64,000 nt of DNA from contig NZ_BLJO01000001.1 of the NCBI RefSeq assembly GCF_009932555.1, positions 1,045,691 to 1,109,690 on the forward strand. The letters run 5' to 3'. This document shows, piece by piece, positions 8,586 through 17,390 of the stretch. Each line of letters starts with the position of its first letter. Positions within the stretch are counted from its first letter, which is position 1. The notes under the pieces are model-generated. The model was not told the origin of the DNA, ran no database searches, and saw only the letters and a program-made list of their open reading frames with translations. The stretch comes from Steroidobacter agaridevorans. Its GTDB lineage: Bacteria; Pseudomonadota; Gammaproteobacteria; Steroidobacterales; Steroidobacteraceae. A program made the position numbers and the translations under genes.

Positions 8586-9272
8586 CTAGTAGATCTTCAA
8601 GCCACCGAACTTCTTGCGGAGGCGGCGCGCGAGCGTCTGGTATCCGCCGGCGAAACTCACGGCTCCGACGACCAGCAGCGCAACCACCCAGCCTACGACG
8701 CCAGTCGGCGCCGTGGTAGGAAGCACCGCTGCCTGCAGCGGAGGCTCGGGCGCTGCGACGATCGTTTCACCCTGCGGTGGCGGTGGTGCAACCGGAGCGG
8801 CGATGCGAGCTTGCAATTCACTCACCTGCCCACGCAGCGCGCCGTTTTCTTTTTTCAGCTGCGCGATCTCCTCCAGCGACGCTTTGTCCACGCGAGGCGC
8901 GGCGCTCGGTTGCTGACGCTGCAACTCGCGAAGTCGAACGATCGCGGGCTCATCGCTCGTCAGGTAGTTCGCGCCCACCCAACCTTCCCGGCCATCTTCC
9001 AAACGCACTCGAACCAGATTGCCGGAGCGCTCCAACTCCTCGACTGAGTCGCCGGTCTGGATCGTCGCGACACGTTCGCTGCCCTGATCGGGCTCGGCAT
9101 AGACATTCAACACCAGCTTGTCGGAAACAAAACGTTTCTCCGGCGTCGGCGCAGGCGCTGCGGGTGTCTCGCTCGCTGGTATTTCCTGCGCCACGCCGGC
9201 GAGCGGCAATGTGGCCGCCAGCAGGGAAGCTGTCGCAATCAACAGACAACGAGGCGTCGCTGAATATTTCAT
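8586..9272 (-). CDS. SH3-domain protein with C-terminal membrane anchor (TIGR04211 type)
   Basis: The protein starts with a signal peptide (MKYSATPRCLLIATASLLAATLPLAG). A bacterial SH3 domain follows (FVSDKLVLNVYAEPDQGSER...GDSVEEL...LVRVRLEDGREGWVGANYL). Next come a coiled coil of about 30 residues (LEEIAQLKKENGALRGQVSELQ...), a Pro/Ala-rich linker, one transmembrane helix (VVGWVVALLVVGAVSFAGGY) and a basic tail ending RRLRKKFGGLKIY. This order is the hallmark of TIGR04211 SH3-and-anchor proteins, which sit in the inner membrane facing the periplasm; their function is not established. The frame continues upstream to 9377, but the start at 9272 puts the signal peptide first. Cell-wall binding is inference from the SH3 fold. 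Confidence 0.8.
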   Translation of the reverse strand: MKYSATPRCLLIATASLLAATLPLAGVAQEIPASETPAAPAPTPEKRFVSDKLVLNVYAEPDQGSERVATIQTGDSVEELERSGNLVRVRLEDGREGWVGANYLTSDEPAIVRLRELQRQQPSAAPRVDKASLEEIAQLKKENGALRGQVSELQARIAAPVAPPPPQGETIVAAPEPPLQAAVLPTTAPTGVVGWVVALLVVGAVSFAGGYQTLARRLRKKFGGLKIY

Positions 9273-9345
9273 ATCAGCGATGTTTTCAGAGTTGCCCGGC
9301 GCGGGCAACCGCCGAAAGCTGAACGGGCTGCGACGGTCGACCTGG

Positions 9346-11373
9346 TTACTGCAAAACTTTGAACCGGATCGCAGCACCGCCGCCCGGCCCGAGCGCCAGG
9401 GCCAGGCGATCCGTCGAGCTCACGGTGCGCCGTTCGATCACTTGCGCGAGCGCGTTGGTCCGATAGTCCGCATCGGTCTCGTCACGGTAGATCTGCGCCT
9501 GGTACCTGCGGCCGGGCTGCAGAAAATCCAGCGCGACCGACAACGATCGAGGCTGCTCGTCGGTCACCGCCCCGAGATACCAATCCTCGCCACCGCGCTG
9601 TTGACGTGCGACGACCACGTAATCGCCGATGCGCGCATCGAGAGTGCGCGAGCGTTCCCAATCCGTCGGCACGTCCTTGATGAACTGGAACGCTTCGGGA
9701 TGCTTTTCGTAGTTCTCCGGCAGGTCGGCGGCCATATGCAACGGACTGTAGATCACGACGTAGAGCGCGAGCTGATTGGCGAGCGTCGACTGTACGCGTT
9801 TCTGGACCTCTCGCTTACCGGCAGCGATGTCGAAGATGCCCGGCGTGAAATCCATCGGCCCGGCCAGCAACCGCGTGAACGGCAGAATCGTGACATGCTC
9901 CGGCGGATTGGTCGGATTGCCCCAGGCGTTGAACTCCTGTCCTCTCGCGCCTTCGCGGGTCATCAAGTTCGGGTAGGTGCGTCGCAAGCCGGTGTCTTTG
10001 ACGGGCTCGTGCGCATCGATCGCAATCCGATACTTCGCCGCCGTTTCCGTGACGAGTTGATGATGTCGCACTAGATATTGGCCCGCGAACCATTCGTTGT
10101 GCGACTGGCCATCCGGCATGAGCCGTTGAATCGTGCCGTTGGGCTTCACATAGCCGGTCTTCACCGAATGCACGCCATGCTTCGCATACTGCTCGAATCC
10201 GGCCACCATCTGCGACTCGTAGTTCGCAAGCGCGCCTGCCGTTTCATTGTGACCGATCAGTGAGACACCTTTGCTCCGCGCATACGCGGTGACTCCCGCC
10301 AGATCGAAATCGGGATAGGCCTGCGTGAAACTGAAGCCCGCGCCGTTCGCGATCCAATCGCCATCCCAGCCCGTGTTCCAACCCTCCACCAGCACACCGC
10401 CGAAGCCGTGCTTGGCGGCGAAATCGATATACCGTTTGGCGTTCGCTGTGGTCGCGCCATGTTTGGGGCCGCTGCCCCAGGTGGAGCGATTCAGATGCAT
10501 CTCCCACCAGATGCCCACGTACTTGCCGGGACGCGCATAGGAAACATCCCCGAGCTTGTTGGGCTCGTTCAAGTTCAGCTCCATGCGCGAGTCGGCCAAC
10601 CCGCCGGGCGTTTCGGAGATCAGCACCGTGCGCCACGGCGTCTGAAACGGGCCGGTGCGTCGAACTTTCACGCCATCCGACCAAGGCATGAGATCCGCCT
10701 GCAACGTGTCGGGTGCGGTCAGACGTAGTGTCATGCTTGCGTAGTCGATCAGCGCGGCTTCGTGGATTGAAAGAAACAAACCCGGCGCCTCCAACGTCAG
10801 CGGCGTCTCCGCCTTGGTCAGCTGCTCGAGCGGAGTCCGGCGATACAAATACTCGTCGCGCTCCTTCTGATAAGCCTCGAACCACCACGCCTGGGTTCTG
10901 GCGGCCGGCCGAAACTGAGTCAGCTCATCGCTGATCGCGACTTCCTGGTTCGATGGCATGCCGTGGTAGTCGTAGCGAAGGCCGAAGCCCTCATCGAACG
11001 CACGCACGACAATATCGAACGACTTGCTATTCGGTGTGCCGCCGCGCATCGCCACGCGCATCTCGTTGTGATGGTCGCGAATTAGCCGCTGTTCGCCCCA
11101 AGGCTGCTCCCACGTCTCATCGTGAGCACTGCGCCGTATCTCACCCAGCGTGACGTTCACCTGCTTCTCGCCGACGAACGTGAGCCCAAGCGCCGAGCGC
11201 TTCAACACCGGCTGCCCTCGCCGACTCACCTCGTAGAACGCCCGACCGTCTTCAGCGCCCACGCAAACACGAAGCACTTCTCCGGGCGAAGCGACACACT
11301 CGGTGGCGGCGTCGGCCGATCCCGCCTGAAACCCAAGCATGCACGCGAGCATCGCACCGATTGCAGATTTCAC
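9346..11373 (-). CDS. Glycoside hydrolase family 97 (SusB-like alpha-glucosidase/galactosidase)
   Basis: This 675-residue enzyme begins with a signal peptide (MKSAIGAMLACMLGFQAGSADA) and should act in the periplasm. An N-terminal beta-sandwich precedes the (beta/alpha)8 barrel, recognisable by GKYVGIWWEMHL, GFGGVLVEGWNTGWDGDW, the HNETAG loop, EPVKDTGLRRTYPNLM and REGARGQEFNAWGNPTNP. In GH97 the glutamates of the HNET and the REG(A/V)RGQE motifs are conserved in the inverting, SusB-type alpha-glucosidases, so I favour that mechanism over the retaining galactosidase type. It lies directly downstream of a receptor, a FecR and a sigma factor, consistent with breakdown of an oligosaccharide that the receptor imports. 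A beta-rich C-terminal domain ends the protein. Confidence 0.88.
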   Translation of the reverse strand: MKSAIGAMLACMLGFQAGSADAATECVASPGEVLRVCVGAEDGRAFYEVSRRGQPVLKRSALGLTFVGEKQVNVTLGEIRRSAHDETWEQPWGEQRLIRDHHNEMRVAMRGGTPNSKSFDIVVRAFDEGFGLRYDYHGMPSNQEVAISDELTQFRPAARTQAWWFEAYQKERDEYLYRRTPLEQLTKAETPLTLEAPGLFLSIHEAALIDYASMTLRLTAPDTLQADLMPWSDGVKVRRTGPFQTPWRTVLISETPGGLADSRMELNLNEPNKLGDVSYARPGKYVGIWWEMHLNRSTWGSGPKHGATTANAKRYIDFAAKHGFGGVLVEGWNTGWDGDWIANGAGFSFTQAYPDFDLAGVTAYARSKGVSLIGHNETAGALANYESQMVAGFEQYAKHGVHSVKTGYVKPNGTIQRLMPDGQSHNEWFAGQYLVRHHQLVTETAAKYRIAIDAHEPVKDTGLRRTYPNLMTREGARGQEFNAWGNPTNPPEHVTILPFTRLLAGPMDFTPGIFDIAAGKREVQKRVQSTLANQLALYVVIYSPLHMAADLPENYEKHPEAFQFIKDVPTDWERSRTLDARIGDYVVVARQQRGGEDWYLGAVTDEQPRSLSVALDFLQPGRRYQAQIYRDETDADYRTNALAQVIERRTVSSTDRLALALGPGGGAAIRFKVLQ

Positions 11374-11441
11374 AGACAGCAGCTCCCGATCGCGGCAATG
11401 AGCCGCCTACCAATGACGAACGAGCTTGCGCTTTGCCTCAG

Positions 11442-14400
11442 TCAATACTTGAACCTGAAGCCGAGCTGGAAACGGCGATCGCTGCGGATCCAGGCGGAGT
11501 CGCGGCGTACCGGCCCGGCGCCGGGCGTCAACGCCGAATCGCCGAACAGTTGTTGCTGGCTCACGATGGTCCGGTCGAGCAGATTGGAGCCGTCCAGCGA
11601 CAGCTCCACGTTGTTGCCGACCTGGAACCGGATCGAGCCGTCCAGATAGCCGCCGGCCTTCTGCCACATCGGCAGCCCGATGCAACAGTCCAGATTGTTG
11701 GTCAGGAACTCCGATCGCCAGCTGTACGCTAGCCGCACGCCCACCGGCCCGCGCTCGTACAGCGCCACGATGTTATAGGAATCGTCGGAAATGCCGGCAA
11801 GCCGATGCGAGTCGATGATCTCGTCATTGCCCTGCAGCCCGCCGCCGAATGCAATCGTGCCGCCGGGCGTGTAGCCGGGCTGCACCGCCAGGTTCGAGTT
11901 GTCGATGCCGGATTGCGTCACATGCGTGTAGTTCAGCTGCACGCCGAACCCATCCCACGGACGCGGCAGAAAGTCGAAGAAGGTCTGGAATGCCACTTCG
12001 ACGCCGTCGAGCGTGCCGCCGCCCGCGCCGTTGCGTGGACCGCGCACGATGACCGTCTGCGTCGTGCCGTTGTTTTCGAATTGCCGCTCGAACTCGCCGT
12101 ACGCGATGCTGCCGTTCAACCGCTTGTGAAACAGGCCGAGGCTGAACGAGTTGCTGCGCCCCCAATAATGCTCGTAGGCCATGTCGAAGTTGTCCGCGGT
12201 GATCGGCGCCAATCCGCCGAATCCGGAGTCGGAATGAAACACGAAGCGATAGCCCGCGACGTTCTCCGGTGTGCGCGGCGCATCCGGAGAGCGGTAGATA
12301 ACGTACGGCGAATCGGCGGACGTATCGATCAACGGCGACTCCACGCGGACATAGTTTCGCAACAGACCGAAGTCGGGACGCGACAGAGACCGGGACGCGC
12401 CGAACCGCACATACTGATTCGCGTTGAGCCGGAAACGCACATTGAGGCTCGGCAGCAGGTTGTCGTGACTGCGCTTTAGATCGTTCTCGATGCCTGCGCC
12501 ATTGCTGAACGCGAGCAACCCGGGCGTCAGCCAGCATGAGAGATGAGTGACATCGTCGCCGACGAGCGGCGAGTTGCAAGGCGTGGCGGCTGCGGTCTGA
12601 TACCAAGTGGACACCGGAAACGCGACGGCGCCATCGCTGGAGACGGCAGTGCGAGCGTAACGCAGCCCGATGTTGCCGCGAACGCCGATGCCGAAGACCG
12701 TTGCGTTGTCGCCGCCAAATCGCAACATGGCGTACACCGCTTTGGTCCGCTCCTCGACATCCAGCACCTCGGAATCGATGAAACATCCCTCGGTGTTGCC
12801 GGCGCGCTGGCACAGCGGCGTCCAGGCCATGGGCGAACCGGTCGTCGCGCCGCTCAACGCGTCGATGTGACGTTGACGGTCGAGCAACGTCTCGCGATTC
12901 ATGAACACCATCGGACCGTTCGCGAACACCTGGCCATCGTAGAAATCGCCCAGGCCGTCGACCTCCCAGATGCCCTCGCCGTATCCTTGAAACATACGCC
13001 CCGGCTCGCCGCAGGCCGCTGGATAAGGTGCAGCCTGCGAGTTATCGATATTGAAGGCCGGCCCATTGCACAGCGACGGCGCGGCAATCGGCGACCAGTT
13101 GTAGATCGAGTAACGAACACGTTGCTTGCGATCCGCATGCCGCGCGCCGAACTTCAATGCCTCGAGCCAGGTCCTGCCGACACGGTACTCCAGATCCGAG
13201 CGCAGCGCGGTCGCGCGAGCCTCGTTGTCCTCCAGATGATCCTGGACGAACTGAAGATAGTAGTTGTGCGGATTCGCCAGAAAACCCGGCGCGTAGTTGA
13301 CATTGGACCCGGGCTGCAGCTCGATGCGTGGCGTGCCATCGCGATGGGTCGAGTACTTCGCGTTCGCCATGGTGCGATTCGCGACCAACATGTCGTAGTT
13401 GTTGGTTTCGGCGTCGATGCGCTGGATGTCGAACGTCGCGCGCAGGCGATCAGTGGCGTTCCAGCGCAGATTGAATGAAACATCGCGCGTGCCTTCGGCG
13501 TGATCGAAGTTGCGCGCCTCGTTCCCAACGTAAATTCCCTGCCGCTGCGTACTGCACGCCGAAGGACTGCCATCGGGCTGCGGGCCACAGTAGTTGACGA
13601 AAGGCAATCCGGGAACCGCGGAGCCGTACGCAAGATTTCCCGCCGTGCTGCCGCCGAGCCAATCGCCGGTCGGTTGCGTCAGCACTCCCGATTGCAGCAT
13701 TCCATCGGGACCGAAAGTGAAAGCCGGTGTGCCGTCGGCGGGAGCGATGACCGCCGTGCTCTGAGGCGAATAGCCTGGCGCCGCCCACAGACTGAAGAAA
13801 GAAAGGTTCGAACTGCGCTCGCCCCAGGCGTTGTCGTACTGCGAATCCATGTACTGCGCGGTGGCGAGCCAGCGTCGATCGCTCGACTCGAATTGCAACG
13901 CGGCCGATGCGCCATGACGGACCCGGTCATAAAGCACCTCGGAGAAATTCAGCTGACTCGGAACGTAGCGCCAACCGGAGCCGCCATAAGGCGTCGATGC
14001 GCAGGGAACCGAGCCGTCCGCGGCGACGATGGCATTACCGCTCGCGTCGCTGTTGCCGCTGTCACAGAACGCGCCGATCCTTTGCATGATGACGCCTTCG
14101 GTCTGCGTCTTCACCTGCGAGTACGCATAGTTCGCCAGCAAACCGAAGCGGCCGATGGCGGTGTTCCAGACATCGGCATAGATGCCCGAGCCTTCGTAGG
14201 TGGTGTCGTCGCTGCGATCGCCGTAGTTGGCTCGTGCGGTCACCGAGAAAACCCGCGACGGACTGTCGAGAGGCAGACGTGTCCGCAGGTTCACAGTGCC
14301 GGCGATGCCGCCTTCGATCATCTCCGCCGTCTGGTTCTTGTACACATCGACACCGGCCATCAGCTCGGGCGAGATGTCGTTGAAGTTCAGGCCGCGATAG

Positions 14401-15074
14401 CCGTCGGCGGAGAAGCTGTCGCGTCCGTTGAACTCGGTGCGCACGAACGTGAGGCCGCGAATCAGCACGCCCGCAGGCTCAGCCGAGAAGTGCGTGCTGT
14501 CGTCGTTGGATTGCAGACGAGAGACGGTGATGCCTGCGACCCGTTGCAACGCTTCGGCCACGGACTTGTCGGGAAAGGAGCCAATGTCGGTTGCGGTCAC
14601 CGAGTCGACGAAGGTGTCGGCATCGCGCTTGATCTCTCGTGCCGTCTCGAGCGCTCGCCGCACGCCGACGACGATGACCTCTTCCAGCTCGGTATCGAGA
14701 TCGACTTCGAAGTCGGCAGGGTTCAGATCGTCAAAGCTCGCCTTCGATATAGAGCGACGGCGCACGATCAGCGCGCCGGTGAGGTCGCGCACGATTTCCA
14801 GGTCAGTGCCGGCGGTCAATGCTCTGGCCGCCTCCTCCGCCGTCATCACTGCATTGATCGACGTGGAGCGCAGCCCCTGCACGGCCGCGGGCGAAAACAA
14901 AATATTCGTGTTCGTCTGGCGTGACAGCTCCCGGAGCGCCGCGTCGACGGACTGCGCTTCAATATGAATGGTGACGGCACTTTGCTGCGCAACTGCGACA
15001 CCGAAGGCACTGACGGCTGCAAGAGCAACCGCGCACCTCACGGCAACGCGCAGCGCGCCACTCAGCTTCGACAT
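11442..15074 (-). CDS. TonB-dependent transducer with STN signalling domain
   Basis: This 1210-residue receptor has a signal peptide, then an STN (secretin/TonB N-terminal) domain at about residues 30-105 (VTIHIEAQSVDAALRELSRQ..., LRSTSINAVMTAEEAARALT). A TonB box region (LEEVIVVGVRRALETAREIK), a plug and a barrel ending FQLGFRFKY follow. STN domains contact a FecR-type anti-sigma regulator in the periplasm, so substrate binding should activate the sigma factor encoded just upstream; FecR is only 21 bases away. The segment DADTFVDSVTATDIGSFPDKSVAEALQRV is characteristic of the carbohydrate-linked receptors of Caulobacter and Xanthomonas. It closely resembles the receptor at 20504-23845 along its whole length, so the two arose by duplication. 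Confidence 0.92.
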   Translation of the reverse strand: MSKLSGALRVAVRCAVALAAVSAFGVAVAQQSAVTIHIEAQSVDAALRELSRQTNTNILFSPAAVQGLRSTSINAVMTAEEAARALTAGTDLEIVRDLTGALIVRRRSISKASFDDLNPADFEVDLDTELEEVIVVGVRRALETAREIKRDADTFVDSVTATDIGSFPDKSVAEALQRVAGITVSRLQSNDDSTHFSAEPAGVLIRGLTFVRTEFNGRDSFSADGYRGLNFNDISPELMAGVDVYKNQTAEMIEGGIAGTVNLRTRLPLDSPSRVFSVTARANYGDRSDDTTYEGSGIYADVWNTAIGRFGLLANYAYSQVKTQTEGVIMQRIGAFCDSGNSDASGNAIVAADGSVPCASTPYGGSGWRYVPSQLNFSEVLYDRVRHGASAALQFESSDRRWLATAQYMDSQYDNAWGERSSNLSFFSLWAAPGYSPQSTAVIAPADGTPAFTFGPDGMLQSGVLTQPTGDWLGGSTAGNLAYGSAVPGLPFVNYCGPQPDGSPSACSTQRQGIYVGNEARNFDHAEGTRDVSFNLRWNATDRLRATFDIQRIDAETNNYDMLVANRTMANAKYSTHRDGTPRIELQPGSNVNYAPGFLANPHNYYLQFVQDHLEDNEARATALRSDLEYRVGRTWLEALKFGARHADRKQRVRYSIYNWSPIAAPSLCNGPAFNIDNSQAAPYPAACGEPGRMFQGYGEGIWEVDGLGDFYDGQVFANGPMVFMNRETLLDRQRHIDALSGATTGSPMAWTPLCQRAGNTEGCFIDSEVLDVEERTKAVYAMLRFGGDNATVFGIGVRGNIGLRYARTAVSSDGAVAFPVSTWYQTAAATPCNSPLVGDDVTHLSCWLTPGLLAFSNGAGIENDLKRSHDNLLPSLNVRFRLNANQYVRFGASRSLSRPDFGLLRNYVRVESPLIDTSADSPYVIYRSPDAPRTPENVAGYRFVFHSDSGFGGLAPITADNFDMAYEHYWGRSNSFSLGLFHKRLNGSIAYGEFERQFENNGTTQTVIVRGPRNGAGGGTLDGVEVAFQTFFDFLPRPWDGFGVQLNYTHVTQSGIDNSNLAVQPGYTPGGTIAFGGGLQGNDEIIDSHRLAGISDDSYNIVALYERGPVGVRLAYSWRSEFLTNNLDCCIGLPMWQKAGGYLDGSIRFQVGNNVELSLDGSNLLDRTIVSQQQLFGDSALTPGAGPVRRDSAWIRSDRRFQLGFRFKY

Positions 15075-15095
15075 GCTCCCCCGGGTAGCCGCCAG

Positions 15096-16082
15096 TCACG
15101 CCAGCGGTCTATCCAACCTATGACGAATATGGGCCTGGGTTTCCTCAGCCCGACGTAGCGTGATTCGATTGCGCTCCATCTCCACCCGAACCGGCAGCAG
15201 CACCGAGATCGAGGTGGCGAAGGCCTGCGGATCGCCGACACTGTAATTGCCGGAAATCGGCATCTGTGCGATCTCCGGATCGAGGATCACGATCGGCCGG
15301 CGCGTGTAGCGGTTCATCGCGGCAACCGCCTCTGCGAGCGATTCACCGAAGAAATCCAACCGGCCCTGCCGCCAGGCGCTCGCCCGCTCCATGACCGGCC
15401 GCTCCTCGCGAACGACCTTGTCCTCGGCAAACACCACGAGTTGCCCGGCAGTCAGGAGCCGCGGCATCGGCACGCCGGCCACCGGATTCTCCAGCGCGAC
15501 CTCGACGGGCCCTTCCTCCAGCAGCACCGAGACCACCATGCCGTCGCGACTCACATCGAAATGACCGCGCGGCGTGCTGATCCGCTGGTCTCCCGCAATC
15601 ACATGGAACGGACGGACTGTGTCCTCCGCAACGTCGAAGTGGGCGCGCCCTCTGCGGAGCTTCGCCTGTCGGCTCGTGTCATTCATGGAAACATGGATTT
15701 CCGTATCCGTATCCAGGCTGACGAGCGTGCCGTCCTCGAGCGAGACCTTGTGTTGTTCGCCGATCTCGGTCGCGTAAGTAGTGCCGGAGCGCAGATACAC
15801 GACCAGCCCCGCAACCGACGCGGCCGCGAGACCGACGCCGGCTCGCAGCACATGACGACGATTGACGCGGGCCTGTTGCGGCCTTCGATCGGTGGCGCCG
15901 GCCATCTCGAAGATCGCGTTGGTCACTTCGAAGGCCGCCCGATGCTCCTCGCTTTCGGCGAGCCAGGCGCGAAAGCCGCGCTCGTCCTCCGCCGTGCGGT
16001 CCTCCGAACGCAAACGGGCCAGCCACGCCGCCGCCTCGGCTCGCGCCGCCTGCAGCTGCGCCTTGTCGTGCCGGCCGCTCAT
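15096..16082 (-). CDS. FecR family anti-sigma/sensor protein
   Basis: The protein has a cytoplasmic DUF4880-type N-terminus (AAAWLARLRSEDRTAEDERGFRAWLAESEEHRAAFE). A single transmembrane helix (VLRAGVGLAAASVAGLVVYL) precedes a periplasmic FecR domain (EIGEQHKVSLEDGTLVSLDT, RRGRAHFDV) and a C-terminal STN-like region (SLAEAVAAMNRYTRRPIVIL). It relays the state of an STN receptor to the sigma factor. The start at 16082 overlaps the sigma-factor stop in an ATGA, which I prefer over the in-frame start at 16097. The operon order sigma, FecR, STN receptor is the standard surface-signalling arrangement, and a GH97 gene completes it. Identification is firm; the inducing ligand is unknown. Confidence 0.92.
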   Translation of the reverse strand: MSGRHDKAQLQAARAEAAAWLARLRSEDRTAEDERGFRAWLAESEEHRAAFEVTNAIFEMAGATDRRPQQARVNRRHVLRAGVGLAAASVAGLVVYLRSGTTYATEIGEQHKVSLEDGTLVSLDTDTEIHVSMNDTSRQAKLRRGRAHFDVAEDTVRPFHVIAGDQRISTPRGHFDVSRDGMVVSVLLEEGPVEVALENPVAGVPMPRLLTAGQLVVFAEDKVVREERPVMERASAWRQGRLDFFGESLAEAVAAMNRYTRRPIVILDPEIAQMPISGNYSVGDPQAFATSISVLLPVRVEMERNRITLRRAEETQAHIRHRLDRPLA

Positions 16083-16570
16083 TCGCCTTCCACCCAATTC
16101 ACCAGGAACAGGCTGGCCTTCGCGATGTGCTTTTCGACGGCACTGACCGTTATGTCGAGTCGCGCGGCAATCTCGCGATACTTCAACCCGTCCAGACGAT
16201 GCAACAAAAAGATCTCCCGCGTTCTCGGCCCGAGCGAGTCGAGAGCAGCCATGACCTTCTCAAGACGTTCTCGGGCCGCCAAAACCTCAGGATGCAACGG
16301 CTGGCCGTCGGACAGGTTGAACATTTCGCCGATGTCGATCGGGCTTTCGCGCCGGACCTGCACTCGCCGCCGCTCGTCCACCGCCAGGTTCGCGGCCGTT
16401 CTGACCAGGAATCCGGACGGATTGTCGACGCTTTCCCGGGCGCTGTACTCGGACAGCCGGACGAACGCGGAATGCAACAGGTCTTCGGCGCTGTCGGCGC
16501 CGCCGACCGCACGTTTCACGGCCCTCAGCAGGTCCAACCACCCGCTTCGAGTATTCGGCAGTTCTGCCAT
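16079..16570 (-). CDS. ECF sigma-70 family factor (FecI-like)
   Basis: A 163-residue sigma factor with region 2 (GGADSAEDLLHSAFVRLSEY...NPSGFLVRTAANLAVDERR) and region 4 (LGPRTREIFLLHRLDGLKYREIAARLDITVSAVEKHIAKA). It directs RNA polymerase to the promoters of the surface-signalling regulon, probably including the receptor downstream. The frame is open up to 16699, but the ATG at 16570 (MAELPNTRSGWLDLL) gives the usual ECF length and avoids the overlap with the DUF6445 gene. The C-terminus overlaps the fecR-like start by 4 bases. The extreme N-terminus is short relative to E. coli FecI. Confidence 0.9.
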   Translation of the reverse strand: MAELPNTRSGWLDLLRAVKRAVGGADSAEDLLHSAFVRLSEYSARESVDNPSGFLVRTAANLAVDERRRVQVRRESPIDIGEMFNLSDGQPLHPEVLAARERLEKVMAALDSLGPRTREIFLLHRLDGLKYREIAARLDITVSAVEKHIAKASLFLVNWVEGE

Positions 16571-16673
16571 CTTGTTCGTTCCGACCCGATCCGTCTGGTG
16601 CGGACGGTCCCCCTGTGCCGACGAATATGACAACGCCGCGTCGTCCGCACAAGAGGCGCGCGTGCGTGCGGTG

Positions 16674-17390
16674 TTACTTCGCGGCCTCGATGAATCCATT
16701 GGCAGTGAGCCTTCCGACAGTGGGATCCGGGCTGCCGGCGCTATCGGCCAGCAGCGCTGTATGCAATACGTGGCTGCGATAGACGATCAGACGATTGAAC
16801 ACTGCCTCGGAATGTCCGATCAGTTCGTAGTTGCTGGTTCGAGCGTCGACATATCGATGCGCCTGTGACGTTTCAGCGAGCTCTCGCCGAGCCGCGCTTT
16901 CATAGATTGCCTGCCTGGATGCGTCGACCGACTCGTAGCCGGTTGCACGATGACGAAAGAATCCGGTGCCGCCGAAGTTGCCGCGGCACAGATAGTGAAC
17001 CATCGCCAGCCGGTTTGGGTCGGGCGAGTCACGATGCGGAATCTTCTGGACTGGCTGCGCCTCGGCCGCACCGATGGTGGCCAGTGCCAAGAAGCCAAAA
17101 TAAGAAATGTAGGCTGAGCGCGACAATCCGAAGGCTGCTTCGATCGGACCGCGCAGCGCTGCGATCACGGTCAGGTAGTAAGACTGCGGAATCGGTGCGT
17201 TGATGCCGGGGTAGTTCGTGTGATGCGGGACGTAGAAGTTGGCCACGCGCGCCTCGTCGATCATGGCCTGTGGCTCCGCCAGCACATCGTCGACGATCAT
17301 GAGCGGTTGCCGCTCGGCTCCGACATGCTGCAATCGGACGCTGATGGACTGGCCCAGCAACAACGGCCAGCTTGCTTCGACCGCGCTCAT
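16674..17390 (-). CDS. DUF6445 family protein, 2OG-Fe(II) oxygenase-like
   Basis: This 238-residue protein matches the DUF6445 family that accompanies flavin halogenases in receptor loci of Xanthomonadales and Caulobacterales. It contains His119-Arg-Asp121 (QKIPHRDSPDPN) and a distal His in IVYRSHVLHTAL, an HxD...H arrangement compatible with a non-haem iron site. GGTGFFRHRATG is conserved in the family. No signal peptide is present, so it is cytoplasmic. Its start overlaps the preceding halogenase-like gene by 4 bases (ATGA), implying strict co-expression. The substrate and even the oxygenase activity are unproven; the metal site is inference from motif spacing. Confidence 0.75.
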   Translation of the reverse strand: MSAVEASWPLLLGQSISVRLQHVGAERQPLMIVDDVLAEPQAMIDEARVANFYVPHHTNYPGINAPIPQSYYLTVIAALRGPIEAAFGLSRSAYISYFGFLALATIGAAEAQPVQKIPHRDSPDPNRLAMVHYLCRGNFGGTGFFRHRATGYESVDASRQAIYESAARRELAETSQAHRYVDARTSNYELIGHSEAVFNRLIVYRSHVLHTALLADSAGSPDPTVGRLTANGFIEAAK